Assembly (NCBI RefSeq): GCF_001046635.1
Contig: NZ_KQ130456.1
Location: 93,406-157,405 of the forward strand
Direction: 5' to 3'
Length of the DNA: 64,000 nucleotides
Source: Novosphingobium barchaimii LL02
Lineage (GTDB): Bacteria > Pseudomonadota > Alphaproteobacteria > Sphingomonadales > Sphingomonadaceae
Both the position numbers and the translations under genes were made by a program. This document shows, piece by piece, positions 17,736 through 31,714 of the stretch (its first letter is position 1; each line of letters opens with the position of its first letter). Below the pieces are notes generated by a model that had not been told where the DNA came from, did not search any database, and saw only the letters and a list, made by a program, of their open reading frames with translations.

Positions 17736-17942
17736 TCAGGCCGAGCGCAGGTTGACCGCCGAAGCCTTGCCGTTCCGGCCCACTTCGACTTCGTAATCAA
17801 CGCGCTGGTCTTTCTCCAGCGTGCGCATGCCTGCGCTCTGCACGGCGGAGATGTGCACGAAGCTGTCCTGTCCGCCATCTTCCGGAGAAATGAAGCCGTA
17901 GCCCTTATCGGCGTTGAAGAATTTCACAGTGCCGGTTGGCAT
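17736..17942 (-). CDS. Cold shock protein (CspA family)
   Basis: A 68-residue single-stranded nucleic acid-binding OB-fold protein. RNP1 appears as KGYGFI and RNP2 as SFVHIS. It probably acts as an RNA chaperone. AAGGGAAC just before the ATG is the ribosome site. A 207-bp upstream gap leaves room for the long regulatory 5' leader typical of csp genes. Confidence 0.95.
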   Translation of the reverse strand: MPTGTVKFFNADKGYGFISPEDGGQDSFVHISAVQSAGMRTLEKDQRVDYEVEVGRNGKASAVNLRSA

Positions 17943-18149
17943 GTTTGTTCCCTTTCAAGAAACGGTAGTGGTGACGTGCAAGTGCGACGCCGGTCGTGCG
18001 TCAAGTCGTCTAGTGAAAGGAAATCGTCGCAAGAAGGAGGAATTGCAGGAATTTTATTCCGGCGCAAAGTCCCAATATTGCCGAAAACCGTCGCAAAATT
18101 CGACGTCAGCGATCCTTATCGTAGCACGGCTGAAGATTTAAACCCAGAT

Positions 18150-19313
18150 TTAATTGACCGCAGGGATGTTACCCGGCCCGGAACTGCCTCTGGTCGAGCT
18201 AGTCATGGCGAGCGCCTCGACCATAGAAGGGGACGCGGCAATCTCCATCGGCGTCACCTGCATGTGACGACGGCGGGCCAATGCTTCGGGCATTTCCCGG
18301 CGGATCCAGTCCATCATCCCTTCGCGGATTTCGCAACGCAGGTCGAACAGCATCGGCCCGTCGCGCGCGCTCATCAGCAGGCGCACTTCCAGCGTCTGGT
18401 CGCGGCAATCGGTCACCTGCAGAATTTGGGCACGCCTGTCCCAAAGGCGATGAGCGGTGATCTGGCGGGTATATTCCTCTCGGATCGGGCCAATCTCGAC
18501 CCCGTGGTCGAGGTAGAGAAATACTGTCCCGAGCAGTTCTGAACTGGTCTTCGTCCAGTTCTGGAACGTATCCTCCAGAAAACGGTTCGAAGGCACCACC
18601 AGCCGCCTGTCGTCCCACACCCGCACTACCACGTAAGTCGTGCGGATATCCTCGATGCGGCCCCACTCGCCGTCGATGATGACGACGTCGTCAATGCTGA
18701 TCGGTTCGGTCATGGCCATCTGGAAACCGGCGATCAGGGCCTTTAGCGCCGGCTGGGCGGCGGCACCTACGGCCAGCGCGGCGACGCCAGCCGAAGCCAT
18801 CAAGGTCACCCCTACTTCGCGCACCCCCGGGATCGAGGCCAGCATGCCTGCGATCGTCAGAAACACGATCAGGAATGTCCCCATACGCGCGAAGATCGAA
18901 AGCCGGGTCCGGCGGCGGCGCGCGTTTCGATTATTCTCGACAGTGATGTCGGCGCGCACGATCATCGCCTCGACGAAGGCGTGCAGGACCGCGATGGCGA
19001 TCCACCCGGTCAACAGAGGCATCACGAACCCTGAGAGGCGCGACCAGACCGCCTCCAGCGCGGGCGTCTCTCTCGCCGCGAAGACCACGCCGAACGCCAC
19101 GAAGGCCCAGCGGGTGGGCCGGGTCAGGCGGTTGACGACGATGTCATCGGATTCGCTGGCGCTGGCCCGGGCGATGCGGCCCAGTATGCGGAAAAGCAGT
19201 GCATGGATGGCCAGCGCGATCACCATGCCCAGCACCGCCGCCAGGATCGCGAGCACCGGCGGCTCAGCCCAATCGGGCAAACCCGTGACGTAGCGTTCGA
19301 TGAGCTCGATCAT
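18150..19313 (-). CDS. Small-conductance mechanosensitive channel family protein (MscS)
   Basis: Inner-membrane channel that opens under membrane tension. From the ATG at 19313 (MIELIERYVTGLPDWAEPPV) it is 387 residues with four to five membrane segments. The pore helix and beta domain are seen as ASAGVAALAVGAAAQPALKA, then the run ending ISIDDVVIIDGEWGRIEDI, followed by the cytosolic C-terminal domain. The longer start at 19373 adds 20 non-conserved residues. Confidence 0.92.
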   Translation of the reverse strand: MIELIERYVTGLPDWAEPPVLAILAAVLGMVIALAIHALLFRILGRIARASASESDDIVVNRLTRPTRWAFVAFGVVFAARETPALEAVWSRLSGFVMPLLTGWIAIAVLHAFVEAMIVRADITVENNRNARRRRTRLSIFARMGTFLIVFLTIAGMLASIPGVREVGVTLMASAGVAALAVGAAAQPALKALIAGFQMAMTEPISIDDVVIIDGEWGRIEDIRTTYVVVRVWDDRRLVVPSNRFLEDTFQNWTKTSSELLGTVFLYLDHGVEIGPIREEYTRQITAHRLWDRRAQILQVTDCRDQTLEVRLLMSARDGPMLFDLRCEIREGMMDWIRREMPEALARRRHMQVTPMEIAASPSMVEALAMTSSTRGSSGPGNIPAVN

Positions 19314-19486
19314 GAGGATAGAACCATGCTGCGATGCAGCAGTTTCAGCGCCTAACTCGGTGCATCGCAGCAAAAGGGCAGTGCGCCCCTAATCCGCCCC
19401 GAAATGGAAAGACGGACCGGCGGAAAGGTGACGAATGGACACCTTGGCGAACGTGATGCCTCGCCCCTTAGCCCCCACCATAACCG

Positions 19487-22348
<2,862 letters not shown>

Positions 22349-22556
22349 GGACGATCCCTAGCAGCGCCGGACCGGCTCGTCAGCAAGGCAGTGGATTTCA
22401 CCCGGCAGGGAACCGATCGTGTCCGCAGGAGTTTTCGCACCGCGCTTGAAACCTCGCGCAGCGCCTCCTACCCACGGGCAAGAGCCCAACGAAGGAGGCT
22501 CACGCGGCGTTTCGCCGACGGGGTTATTTCGCAGCTAAGAGGGATACACAGACACT

Positions 22557-22883
22557 ATGCGCAAGATCATTTTCGCCGCCGCAGCAGCCGTGACCGCCAT
22601 GTCGCTGGGTGCCTGCTCGGAAAAGACCCAGGACGCCACCCAAGCCGCCGCATCGTCGGCCGGTGACGACATCCAGGCCACTGCCACCGACGTGGGCGAC
22701 GCCATGAGCAATGTGGGCGATACCGCTTCGCAGGCCGCCGACAGCACCGCCAACGCCGCCAAGGATGCGGCCAAGAGCGCAGAAAAGACCACGGACGACA
22801 TCGCCGCCGACGCCGAGAAGGCCGCGAACGACGTTGCCAACGAGATGGCCGATCACACCGACGGCAACCCGAAGACCAACTGA
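22557..22883 (+). CDS. Small Ala/Asp-rich lipoprotein
   Basis: A 108-residue protein with a signal peptide and lipobox LGAC (Cys at residue 20), so it is probably a lipoprotein. The mature part is an Ala/Asp/Lys/Thr-rich amphipathic helix with repeated AxxAAKDAAK-like patterns, similar to stress-induced YtxH/LEA-like or entericidin-like proteins. It is divergent from polA and followed by a strong terminator. Function unknown. Confidence 0.75.
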   Translation: MRKIIFAAAAAVTAMSLGACSEKTQDATQAAASSAGDDIQATATDVGDAMSNVGDTASQAADSTANAAKDAAKSAEKTTDDIAADAEKAANDVANEMADHTDGNPKTN

Positions 22884-22906
22884 TTTCTTTCGCTATTGCG
22901 GAACGG

Positions 22907-22934
22907 AAAAAGGGGCCCCGCGGCCCCTTTTTTT
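22907..22934. terminator. Bidirectional terminator
   Basis: AAAAA-GGGGCC-CCGC-GGCCCC-TTTTTTT. It serves the lipoprotein gene on plus and the serine hydrolase gene on minus. Confidence 0.9.
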
Positions 22935-22957
22935 GTGTCTCAGCCCCTTGAACTGCC

Positions 22958-24034
22958 TCAGCGCGAGGAGGCGGTGCGCCGCATTGCGGGAGCTTCGGTG
23001 AGGTAACCGTTATAGACAGTGCGGGCGATGCTGGCGATGCGCGATTCCCGGCCCGGGCGGCCGCCCTGCCCGGTCACATAGATGGCGATTGCAAAGACGC
23101 GGCCATCCGGGGTCTGCACGATGCCCACATCGCTGGAGGTGTTGTTGAGCGAGCCGGTCTTGTGCGAAACCTGCGCGCCTTCGGGAATACCGGCGGGAAT
23201 CCGGCGCTTGCCGGTAACGCAGCGGCTCATCGCGCCCAGCAGTGCGCTGCGGCTAGACGGGCTAAGCCATTTGCCCTGGTAGATGCCCGAGAGCAGCTGC
23301 ACCATCGCATAAGGCGTGGCGCTGTCGCGCGTGTCGACGACGCGGGCCGGATCGATGGCGCCGTCATCGCGCACCAGCGTGGCGATGTCGCGGTCGATAT
23401 GCCAGTCGTCAATACCGGCGCGCTCGACCCAGGCGTTGACCGCCTTGGGGCCGCCCACGACCTTGAGCAGCGCATCGGTGGCATAATTGTTGGAGCGCGT
23501 GATCATCAGTTCCAGCAGGCGCGAGGCGCTCATGTATTCGCCCGCGCGAACCGGCGCGACCGCGCTGGAGAACGGCGCCGAGCCGACCGGAACCATCAGC
23601 GGAAATTCGCTGGTGAGGGTCCACTTGCCCTTGTCGACGCCTTCGAGGAACGTGGCGGCAATCGCGATCTTGCTGGTGCTGGCCATCGGAAAGCGCTGGT
23701 TGCCCAGCACGTCGACCATACGGCCGCTGGTAAGGTCCATCGCGGCGACGCCGATGCGCCCCTGCGAGGCATTGGCAACGGCGGCCAGCTGCTGACCAAA
23801 CGGTGAGGAATACGTACGCGGCCCGCGCTGCTGCGTGCCGAACATGTCGTCGAAGCTGCTTTGAACTTCGACCACCTGGTCGGTCGCCCGAGCGGCGGGC
23901 GCGATGGGCTGAAGTTGTTCGGCATAAGCCGCGCCAAACGGCAGCAAAGCTGCTGCTGCGGACATTGCCGCAGTTGCGAAAGAGCGCCAGATGCCAGCAC
24001 GGCACCGCGCGAAAAGTTGGCCTGCCCCGGTCAT
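22958..24034 (-). CDS. Serine hydrolase of the class A beta-lactamase superfamily, exported
   Basis: A 358-residue protein with a signal peptide ending near residue 38 (AAYAEQ). The active-site motifs are S119-T-S-K122 (SxxK), S181-N-N (SDN-like) and K292-T-G (KTG). The omega-loop ExxLN of true class A beta-lactamases is not evident, so resistance activity is doubtful; a peptidoglycan-related or esterase role is as likely. I start at the ATG at 24034, preceded by a GGGGGGA ribosome site. The ATG at 24343 lies across the groEL terminator and is rejected. Confidence 0.85.
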   Translation of the reverse strand: MTGAGQLFARCRAGIWRSFATAAMSAAAALLPFGAAYAEQLQPIAPAARATDQVVEVQSSFDDMFGTQQRGPRTYSSPFGQQLAAVANASQGRIGVAAMDLTSGRMVDVLGNQRFPMASTSKIAIAATFLEGVDKGKWTLTSEFPLMVPVGSAPFSSAVAPVRAGEYMSASRLLELMITRSNNYATDALLKVVGGPKAVNAWVERAGIDDWHIDRDIATLVRDDGAIDPARVVDTRDSATPYAMVQLLSGIYQGKWLSPSSRSALLGAMSRCVTGKRRIPAGIPEGAQVSHKTGSLNNTSSDVGIVQTPDGRVFAIAIYVTGQGGRPGRESRIASIARTVYNGYLTEAPAMRRTASSR

Positions 24035-24240
24035 GCAGTCCCCCCCATAAAGTCGTCCACGTTCCCAAACGGTTAACGGAGTAGAGATAAAACGCCACTC
24101 CCTAGCGACGAACCGCATCGGGTTTGCGGCAATTTCCCGAATACGCACTTTCCTTTCGCCCAGATGAACGAATCTGGCACGTTCACCGACGGCGCAGCTA
24201 CCTTCGTCGGTCATCGAGTGCAGCGCACGAATGCCAAAGG

Positions 24241-24270
24241 AAAAGGGCCGGGAGATTGCTCTCCCGGCCC
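24241..24270 (-). terminator. Terminator of groES-groEL
   Basis: Perfect 10-bp stem GGGCCGGGAG (24245-24254) / CTCCCGGCCC (24261-24270), followed on the minus strand by TTTT. Confidence 0.85.
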
Positions 24271-24305
24271 CTTCATGTCCGTCGATGAGATCGACGGGCT
24301 TCTTA

Positions 24306-25961
<1,656 letters not shown>

Positions 25962-25993
25962 TTAATAAAATCAGTCAGATGGATGCGAAAATC

Positions 25994-26281
25994 TTAGGCG
26001 ATGACGCCCAGGATGTCCGATTCCTTCATGATCAGCAGGTCTTCACCCGAAACCTTGACCTCGGTGCCCGACCACTTGCCGAACAGAACGCGGTCGCCGA
26101 CCTTGACGTCGAGCGGGGTGATGGTGCCGTTTTCAGCGCGGGCGCCGGTGCCGACGGAGACGATCTCGCCTTCAGCGGGCTTTTCCTTGGCGCTGTCGGG
26201 GATGATGATGCCACCGGCCGTCTTTTCTTCGGCCTCGACGCGGCGCACGAGAACACGGTCGTGCAGCGGGCGGAAAGTCAT
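25994..26281 (-). CDS. groES: Co-chaperonin GroES, 10 kDa
   Basis: A 95-residue lid of the GroEL chamber. It starts [20 protein letters not shown] and contains the mobile loop ending [16 protein letters not shown]. The ATG at 26281 is preceded by GGGAGATT. The longer start at 26383 would run through the CIRCE operator and is rejected. Confidence 0.98.
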   Translation of the reverse strand: MTFRPLHDRVLVRRVEAEEKTAGGIIIPDSAKEKPAEGEIVSVGTGARAENGTITPLDVKVGDRVLFGKWSGTEVKVSGEDLLIMKESDILGVIA

Positions 26282-26319
26282 TGGGAATCTCCCTAATATC
26301 CAACGAACATAAAACTGGG

Positions 26320-26346
26320 TTGGCACTCTACAATGAGGAGTGCCAA
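26320..26346 (-). promoter_or_regulatory. CIRCE operator (HrcA site) of groES-groEL
   Basis: TTGGCACTC-N9-GAGTGCCAA, a perfect inverted repeat with the canonical 9-bp spacer, 39 bp upstream of groES. CIRCE elements bind the heat-shock repressor HrcA, and GroEL helps HrcA to fold. The hrcA gene is not in the window. Confidence 0.95.
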
Positions 26347-26464
26347 CGGCCGTGGATATGGTCCCCGCCCCGGGTAGCGTCAAGCGGCCTGTGCGAGAAA
26401 AAGTTCACCGGCGCACTGCCCCCGCGATGAGGCGGTTCCGATGAAGGATGGGCGAAAGGGATGA

Positions 26465-27889
26465 CTAGGCGATGACGGCGTGGATTACCGGCGCGGAGAC
26501 GGGCTGCACCACCGACTCGGGCACCAGCCGGAAACGCCCGCGCCAGTGCCAGCGCGCCAGCAGCAGGATCGCCGCCACGGTCAGCCCCACGGCAAGGCCG
26601 ATCCACACGCCCACGCCGCGCAGGGGCGTGAAAAGACCCAGCGCCACCGATGTCGCAAAGCCCGCTGCCCAGTAGCCCAGCACGGCGATCACGGCGGGAA
26701 TGCGCGTGTCCTGAATGCCGCGCAGTGCTCCAGCGACAACGGCCTGGAGGCCATCGGTAAGCTGGAACACGGCAGCGATGAAAAGATATTGCATCGCCAG
26801 GATCACCATGGCCGCATTCTCAGGTGCCGAGACGTCGACATAGGCCGAGATGATGGCCTTGGGGAACAGCAGCATCGCCAGAGCCGAAACGCCCACGAAC
26901 GCCAACCCGATCACGATCGCCGCCCAGCCCGCATGGCCGATCGCCGATTTGTTGCCCGCGCCGTAGTGATAGCCGACCCGGATCGTCGCCGCCTGTCCGA
27001 TGCCGTAAGGCACCTGAAAGGCGAAGGCGGCGATTTGCAGCGCCACGGTATGCGCGGCCAGTTCCGTCTCGCCCACGCGGCCCATCAGGAAAGCGGCGCC
27101 GCTGAACAGACCGCCCTCTGCGATCAGCGTCGCGGAGATCGGCAGGCCGAGGCCTAACATCTGGCGCAGGCGGTTCCACTCAGGCCGCCACCAGCGCCCG
27201 AAGATGTGAAAGCGGCGCAGTTGGCGATCGCCGCGGATCGCCAGAATATAGGCCAGAACGGTGACGCAGGCGGTGATGACACTCGCCGTCGCCGACCCGT
27301 TGAGGCCCAGCGCCGGCGCCCCGAAATTGCCGAAAACAAGCGCGTAGTTGCCCAGCGCGTTCACGAGGATCGCCAGCGCGGTGATCATCGTCGCGAAAAC
27401 CGGCCGTCCCAGCGCCGAGACGAAAGTGCGCAGCACATTGGCCACCGCCATAGGCACCAGCGCCAGAGAGACCACGCGGATGAAACTGCCCGACAACGCG
27501 ACGACATGCGGGTCCTGCCCGGTCGCCAGCATGATCGTCTCGCCCAGAAAGCATACGCCGACCGCGCCGACGCCCAGCGCCAGCGCCAGCCACAAGGCCA
27601 TGCGCACCGACCGGCGGACCTCACGTATCGAATTGCGCCTGCGTCCGATTTCGGCAGCGATCAGCGGAGCCACCGCGCCCGTCACCCCGTTCAACCCCAT
27701 CATCACGACGGCGACGATCGCCACCGCCAGGCTGGACGCGGCAAGCGATTCCTGACCCAGCCGCGCGACGAAGATCACGTCGATCGCGAAAACCGCCATC
27801 TGCAGCATGTTGGCAAGCGCCAGCGGCCCGGCAAGTCGCAAGGTCGCGCCGAGTTCGGCGCGGAACGGATGGTGTTGGCTCTCCCGCAT
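26465..27889 (-). CDS. MATE family efflux transporter
   Basis: A 474-residue inner-membrane protein with about twelve hydrophobic segments and the MatE repeat pattern, starting PLALANMLQMAVFAIDVIFV. NorM-type members export cationic drugs in exchange for Na+ or H+. The substrate cannot be told from sequence. It is divergent from the cytochrome c gene. Confidence 0.93.
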   Translation of the reverse strand: MRESQHHPFRAELGATLRLAGPLALANMLQMAVFAIDVIFVARLGQESLAASSLAVAIVAVVMMGLNGVTGAVAPLIAAEIGRRRNSIREVRRSVRMALWLALALGVGAVGVCFLGETIMLATGQDPHVVALSGSFIRVVSLALVPMAVANVLRTFVSALGRPVFATMITALAILVNALGNYALVFGNFGAPALGLNGSATASVITACVTVLAYILAIRGDRQLRRFHIFGRWWRPEWNRLRQMLGLGLPISATLIAEGGLFSGAAFLMGRVGETELAAHTVALQIAAFAFQVPYGIGQAATIRVGYHYGAGNKSAIGHAGWAAIVIGLAFVGVSALAMLLFPKAIISAYVDVSAPENAAMVILAMQYLFIAAVFQLTDGLQAVVAGALRGIQDTRIPAVIAVLGYWAAGFATSVALGLFTPLRGVGVWIGLAVGLTVAAILLLARWHWRGRFRLVPESVVQPVSAPVIHAVIA

Positions 27890-28046
27890 TTAAGGGCGCG
27901 ATAGGGCCTTGGGGGCAGGCAGGGAAGCGATTCGTGAACGAGCGCAGACCTGGGCCCATCGCCGCAGGTCTGCCTTTCCTTCAGCACCCAACGCTTCCCT
28001 TGCCAGTCGGCCTATATTACCCCGCCTCCGCAAGGAGATGTTTTCC

Positions 28047-28466
28047 ATGACGACGACAATCAGGGCGATGACGCTGATGATCCCCCTGTCCGCGCTGCTG
28101 ACGGCCTGCGGCGGGAACGCCCCTGACGATGCCGCCACACCGGGCGCTTCTCCCGCTCCCGCCGCTGCGATCGTCGACCCGGCGCCGCCTGCCTTTGCGG
28201 TGTGCCGCTCGTGCCATTCCACCCAGAGCGGCCAGAACGGGATTGGACCTACGCTGGCAGGCATCGCCGGGTCCAAGGCAGGAAATGTACCGGGCTATGC
28301 CTTCAGCCCGGCGCTGAAGAATTCCGGGATCACCTGGGACCGCGCCAGCCTCGACACCTGGCTACAGGGGCCGATGAAGATGGTCCCGGGAACGAAGATG
28401 GTGCTGCCCGTTTCCGATCCGGCAAAGCGCAAGGCGATCATCGACTATCTCGAAACGCTGAAATGA
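28047..28466 (+). CDS. Lipoprotein class I cytochrome c
   Basis: A 139-residue haem protein. The signal peptide has lipobox LTAC, so it is likely anchored in a membrane by lipid and faces the periplasm. The haem site is CRSCH, and the axial Met lies in PGTKMVLPV. It ends shortly after the last helix (IIDYLETLK). I start at the ATG at 28047, 9 nt after AAGGAG. The ATG at 28038 abuts that site, so it is unlikely. It probably shuttles electrons to a terminal oxidase. Confidence 0.9.
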   Translation: MTTTIRAMTLMIPLSALLTACGGNAPDDAATPGASPAPAAAIVDPAPPAFAVCRSCHSTQSGQNGIGPTLAGIAGSKAGNVPGYAFSPALKNSGITWDRASLDTWLQGPMKMVPGTKMVLPVSDPAKRKAIIDYLETLK

Positions 28467-28481
28467 CCATCGTCCCGGCAT

Positions 28482-28519
28482 AAAAAAGGGGCCTTGCGCG
28501 CTCCCGTGCACAAGGCCCC
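28482..28519 (-). terminator. Terminator of the secreted protein gene (minus strand)
   Basis: GGGGCCTTG (28488-28496) / CAAGGCCCC (28511-28519), followed on the minus strand by TTTTTT. Confidence 0.85.
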
Positions 28520-28563
28520 GTCGTTCAAGGCGCCCAAGGGGACGTAGGACGCCTTGGAGAAAT

Positions 28564-29151
28564 TCAGACCTTCGGGCCGAGCGGCTCCTGCGAGGCCGGC
28601 TGGGCCACCTGTACTTCGGACTTGGCGGGAATTGCCTGATTGCCGGGCTTGGCTGCATCGCAGCCGTCCGAAGCGACCTGCGTCATCTTCGGCGCCTCGC
28701 CCGACCCATCGGAGCTATAGGATACCGAGCGCGTGCAGCCGCTGGCGTCGGTCGAGGTCGAATAATAGGTCATATGCATGCCTTGCGGCGCATCGGAGGC
28801 GGCGGTTAAGCCCGGCGCACCGGCGGCACTGCCGTCCGCGCCAACCTGCTGCTGCATGAGGGCGGCGCGCTGCATCATGACATTCATCTGCGCGTCCATC
28901 ATCGCCGAAATCCGGTCCATGTGAGCGAAGGGATCGCCCATCAACTGCATGTCCGCAGGCGTCATGGCATCGGCAGGGACAACCTGCACGCGGGGCGCGA
29001 CGTCGCCGGTATACTGGACCTGGACCACCGAGCCATCGGGCGCTTCCACGTTCATCGTATGCAGCCTGGCGGTGGCGGCTTCGGCTACGCCTGCGCCCAG
29101 CAGCGCGAGCGCGGCGGCGCCAATCAGGTACTTCTTAGGGGGCATTCGCAT
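28564..29151 (-). CDS. Secreted protein of unknown function
   Basis: A 195-residue protein with a Sec signal (about residues 1-24, ending AEA). The mature part has a Met/Gln-rich helix (MDAQMNVMMQRAALMQQQ) and two cysteines in SGCTRSVSY and SDGCDA that could form a disulfide. The ATG at 29151 lies 10 nt after AAGGAG. No family is recognised. Confidence 0.75.
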   Translation of the reverse strand: MRMPPKKYLIGAAALALLGAGVAEAATARLHTMNVEAPDGSVVQVQYTGDVAPRVQVVPADAMTPADMQLMGDPFAHMDRISAMMDAQMNVMMQRAALMQQQVGADGSAAGAPGLTAASDAPQGMHMTYYSTSTDASGCTRSVSYSSDGSGEAPKMTQVASDGCDAAKPGNQAIPAKSEVQVAQPASQEPLGPKV

Positions 29152-29253
29152 TGGGATGATGCTCCTTCGTGACTCGACCCTTTGCACTGGCCATGCTGCC
29201 GCCGCGAAGCTGAACCGTAGATTACGGTTGTCGCGGCATGGGATCGCAAAAAG

Positions 29254-30141
29254 TCAGACCGAATTCGCCGAAGGATCAATCGTGAGCCGGGATGCCCGCG
29301 CGAACAGGTCAAGGATCACCGGATCGCGTTCGCGCGTGCGGATTGCAGCCTCGAAGTGGACGTGCTGAGCGGGGCGCGGCAGGATTTCGTGCAAGGTTCC
29401 GGCGGCCAGCGCGCCGCGCACCATCGTCTCGGGCAGGACGGCGGCGCCTTGGCCGGTGGCGACGATCTCTATCAAAGTGCGCACGTTGTTGCAGGTGTGC
29501 AGTGCGCGCGGGTTGATGCCGTGGGCCTCGAATCCCTCGTGCATGACGGCGTGCAGGGGGGAGTGTTCGGGCAGCGACCACACCGGCAGCCCCTGCGCAA
29601 AACCGCCGGCCGCGGCCACCGCCGCGCCCGCCGCCCAGACCAGTTCCACCGAACCGATCGGCGCGGTGCGTATTCCCGGACTGGCGACCGGACCGGCAAG
29701 AAACACGATGTCGCGCGTGCCGGCCAGCAGTTGCTGGAGCAGCGGGGCGGTAAGGTCGATCTCCAGTTCCATGGTGACGCCGGGCCGGTCGCGCTCGATC
29801 CCCTGGATAAAGGCAGGCAGGCAGCTTGCCGCCGCGATCTCGCCCGAGCCGATGCGCACCGCTGCCGTGGCCCCGGCGAAGTCGCTTGCCTCCAGCAGGA
29901 CCTGCTCCAGCCCGTGGTAAAGCGGCTCGCTGGCCTGCACCAGCCGACGGCCGCGCGCGGACAGCACCATACGCCGCCCCTCGCGCTGGAACAGGGCGAC
30001 GCCAAGCTGCTCCTCGATCTCGCGTACGCGGGCGGAAATGGCGGGCTGGGTGGTATTTAGACGCTGTGCAGCGGCGGCGAATGTACCGAGGCGGTCGATC
30101 CACATCAGCGTTTCGAGATGGAACAGGGCGATGCGCTTCAT
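29254..30141 (-). CDS. LysR family transcriptional regulator
   Basis: A 295-residue regulator with an N-terminal winged helix (FAAAAQRLNTTQPAISARVR) and a C-terminal ligand-binding domain. It is divergent from scoAB with a 107-bp shared control region, so it most likely controls that operon, as is usual for LysR regulators. The inducer is unknown. Confidence 0.92.
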   Translation of the reverse strand: MKRIALFHLETLMWIDRLGTFAAAAQRLNTTQPAISARVREIEEQLGVALFQREGRRMVLSARGRRLVQASEPLYHGLEQVLLEASDFAGATAAVRIGSGEIAAASCLPAFIQGIERDRPGVTMELEIDLTAPLLQQLLAGTRDIVFLAGPVASPGIRTAPIGSVELVWAAGAAVAAAGGFAQGLPVWSLPEHSPLHAVMHEGFEAHGINPRALHTCNNVRTLIEIVATGQGAAVLPETMVRGALAAGTLHEILPRPAQHVHFEAAIRTRERDPVILDLFARASRLTIDPSANSV

Positions 30142-30248
30142 GAGTGAATCAATAGATTATCGTTATCGGAATTGATAAAAAATAATCGCTATTCGTAATG
30201 ATAGACGCCGACTAGCCTCGGTCCCGCAATCGGAAGAGGATTTGCCTC
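30142..30248. promoter_or_regulatory. LysR / scoAB divergent control region
   Basis: An AT-rich 107-bp gap with the dyad TTATC-N12-GATAA (about 30157-30178) and nearby repeats of ATAATCG/AATGATA. The first fits a LysR box (T-N11-A inside a dyad). The scoA ribosome site is GGAAGAGGA. Confidence 0.5.
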
Positions 30249-30956
30249 ATGAAAAAGATTTATCCCAGTGCAGAGGCCGCGCTGGAAGGCGTGCTCAAGG
30301 ACGGCCTGCTGGTCGCCAGCGGCGGCTTCGGCCTTTGCGGTATCCCGGAACGCCTGCTCGACGCGATGCGCGATTCGGGCGTGAAGGACCTGACGTTCGC
30401 CTCGAACAATGCCGGCATCGACAACGAAGGCATCGGCAAGCTGCTGCGCACCAAGCAGGTGAAGAAGATGATCTCGTCCTACGTCGGCGAGAACAAGGAA
30501 TTCGAACGCCAGTACCTGGCCGGTGAACTTGAGGTCGAGTTCTGCCCGCAGGGCACCCTGGCCGAGCGTATGCGCGCCGGCGGCGCGGGCATCCCCGGTT
30601 TCTACACCAAGACCGGCGTGGGCACACAAGTCGCCGAGGGCAAGGAAGTGAAGGTCTTCGGCGGCGAGGAATATATCCTCGAGGAAGGCATCTTCGCCGA
30701 CCTGTCCATCATCAAGGCCTGGAAGGCGGACGAAACCGGCAACGTCGTGTTCCGCAAGACGGCGCGCAATTTCAACGTGCCAGCCGCCACATGCGGCAAG
30801 ATCTGCATCGTGGAGGTTGAGGAGATCGTGCCGGTGGGCAGCCTCGATCCCGATGCGATCCACCTGCCGGGCGTCTTCGTCCAGCGCATCGTCGTGGGCG
30901 CGCCCTACGACAAGAAGATCGAGTTCACGACGACGCGCGAGAGGGAGGCTGTCTGA
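30249..30956 (+). CDS. scoA: Succinyl-CoA:3-ketoacid CoA-transferase subunit A
   Basis: A 235-residue alpha subunit of a class I CoA-transferase that activates acetoacetate with succinyl-CoA, for ketone body and branched-chain amino acid breakdown. The GGFGLCGIPE glycine-rich signature is at residues 24-33. It overlaps scoB by 1 nt (TGATG). Confidence 0.95.
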   Translation: MKKIYPSAEAALEGVLKDGLLVASGGFGLCGIPERLLDAMRDSGVKDLTFASNNAGIDNEGIGKLLRTKQVKKMISSYVGENKEFERQYLAGELEVEFCPQGTLAERMRAGGAGIPGFYTKTGVGTQVAEGKEVKVFGGEEYILEEGIFADLSIIKAWKADETGNVVFRKTARNFNVPAATCGKICIVEVEEIVPVGSLDPDAIHLPGVFVQRIVVGAPYDKKIEFTTTREREAV

Positions 30957-31606
30957 TGTCCGAGGAATCCAAGGGCTGGACCCGCAATGAAATGGCCGCC
31001 CGCGCCGCGAAGGAACTGCAGGACGGGTTCTACGTGAACCTGGGCATCGGCATCCCGACGCTGGTGGCGAACTATGTGCCCAAGGACATCACCGTCACGC
31101 TGCAGAGCGAGAACGGGATGCTGGGCATCGGCCCGTTCCCCTACCCGGACGAGGTCGATCCTGATCTTATCAATGCCGGCAAGCAGACGATCAGCGAACT
31201 GCCGCACTCCGCCTATTTCGACAGCGCGGCCAGCTTCGGCATGATCCGCGGCGGCCACATCGACCTCACCGTGCTGGGCGCGATGGAAGTGGCTGAAAAC
31301 GGTGACATCGCCAACTGGATGATCCCCGGCAAGATGATCAAGGGCATGGGCGGCGCGATGGACCTCGTTGCCGGCGTGAAGAAGATCATCGTGGTGATGG
31401 AACATACCTCCAAGAACGGCGATCCCAAGTTCATCCCCTCGTGCACCCTGCCGCTGACCGGGCGCAATGTGGTGGATATGGTCATCACCGATCTCGCCGT
31501 GTTCCAGCGGCCGGATCATGACAGCCCGTTCAAGCTGGTCGAGATGGCGCCAGGCGTCACGCCTGAGGAAATCGCCGCCAAGACGACAGCGCATTACGTA
31601 AGCTGA
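30956..31606 (+). CDS. scoB: Succinyl-CoA:3-ketoacid CoA-transferase subunit B
   Basis: A 216-residue beta subunit. The catalytic glutamate lies in QSENGMLGIGPFP, and the conserved NLGIGIPTLVANY precedes it. It is translationally coupled to scoA. Confidence 0.95.
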   Translation: MSEESKGWTRNEMAARAAKELQDGFYVNLGIGIPTLVANYVPKDITVTLQSENGMLGIGPFPYPDEVDPDLINAGKQTISELPHSAYFDSAASFGMIRGGHIDLTVLGAMEVAENGDIANWMIPGKMIKGMGGAMDLVAGVKKIIVVMEHTSKNGDPKFIPSCTLPLTGRNVVDMVITDLAVFQRPDHDSPFKLVEMAPGVTPEEIAAKTTAHYVS

Positions 31607-31714
31607 CTGCCGCTTCCCCCTCCTTGCGAAGAGGAGGGGGAGCGCAAGTGCGAAATCGGCTCGCCATCACCGCGAACGGCCTTTATTCCTTGCCCTGCTC
31701 TACGCTGAGAGGGA

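Noticed and set aside
22958-24034. Antibiotic resistance beta-lactamase
   Set aside because: The superfamily motifs are present but the omega-loop glutamate is not evident, and there is no mobile context or ampR-like regulator.
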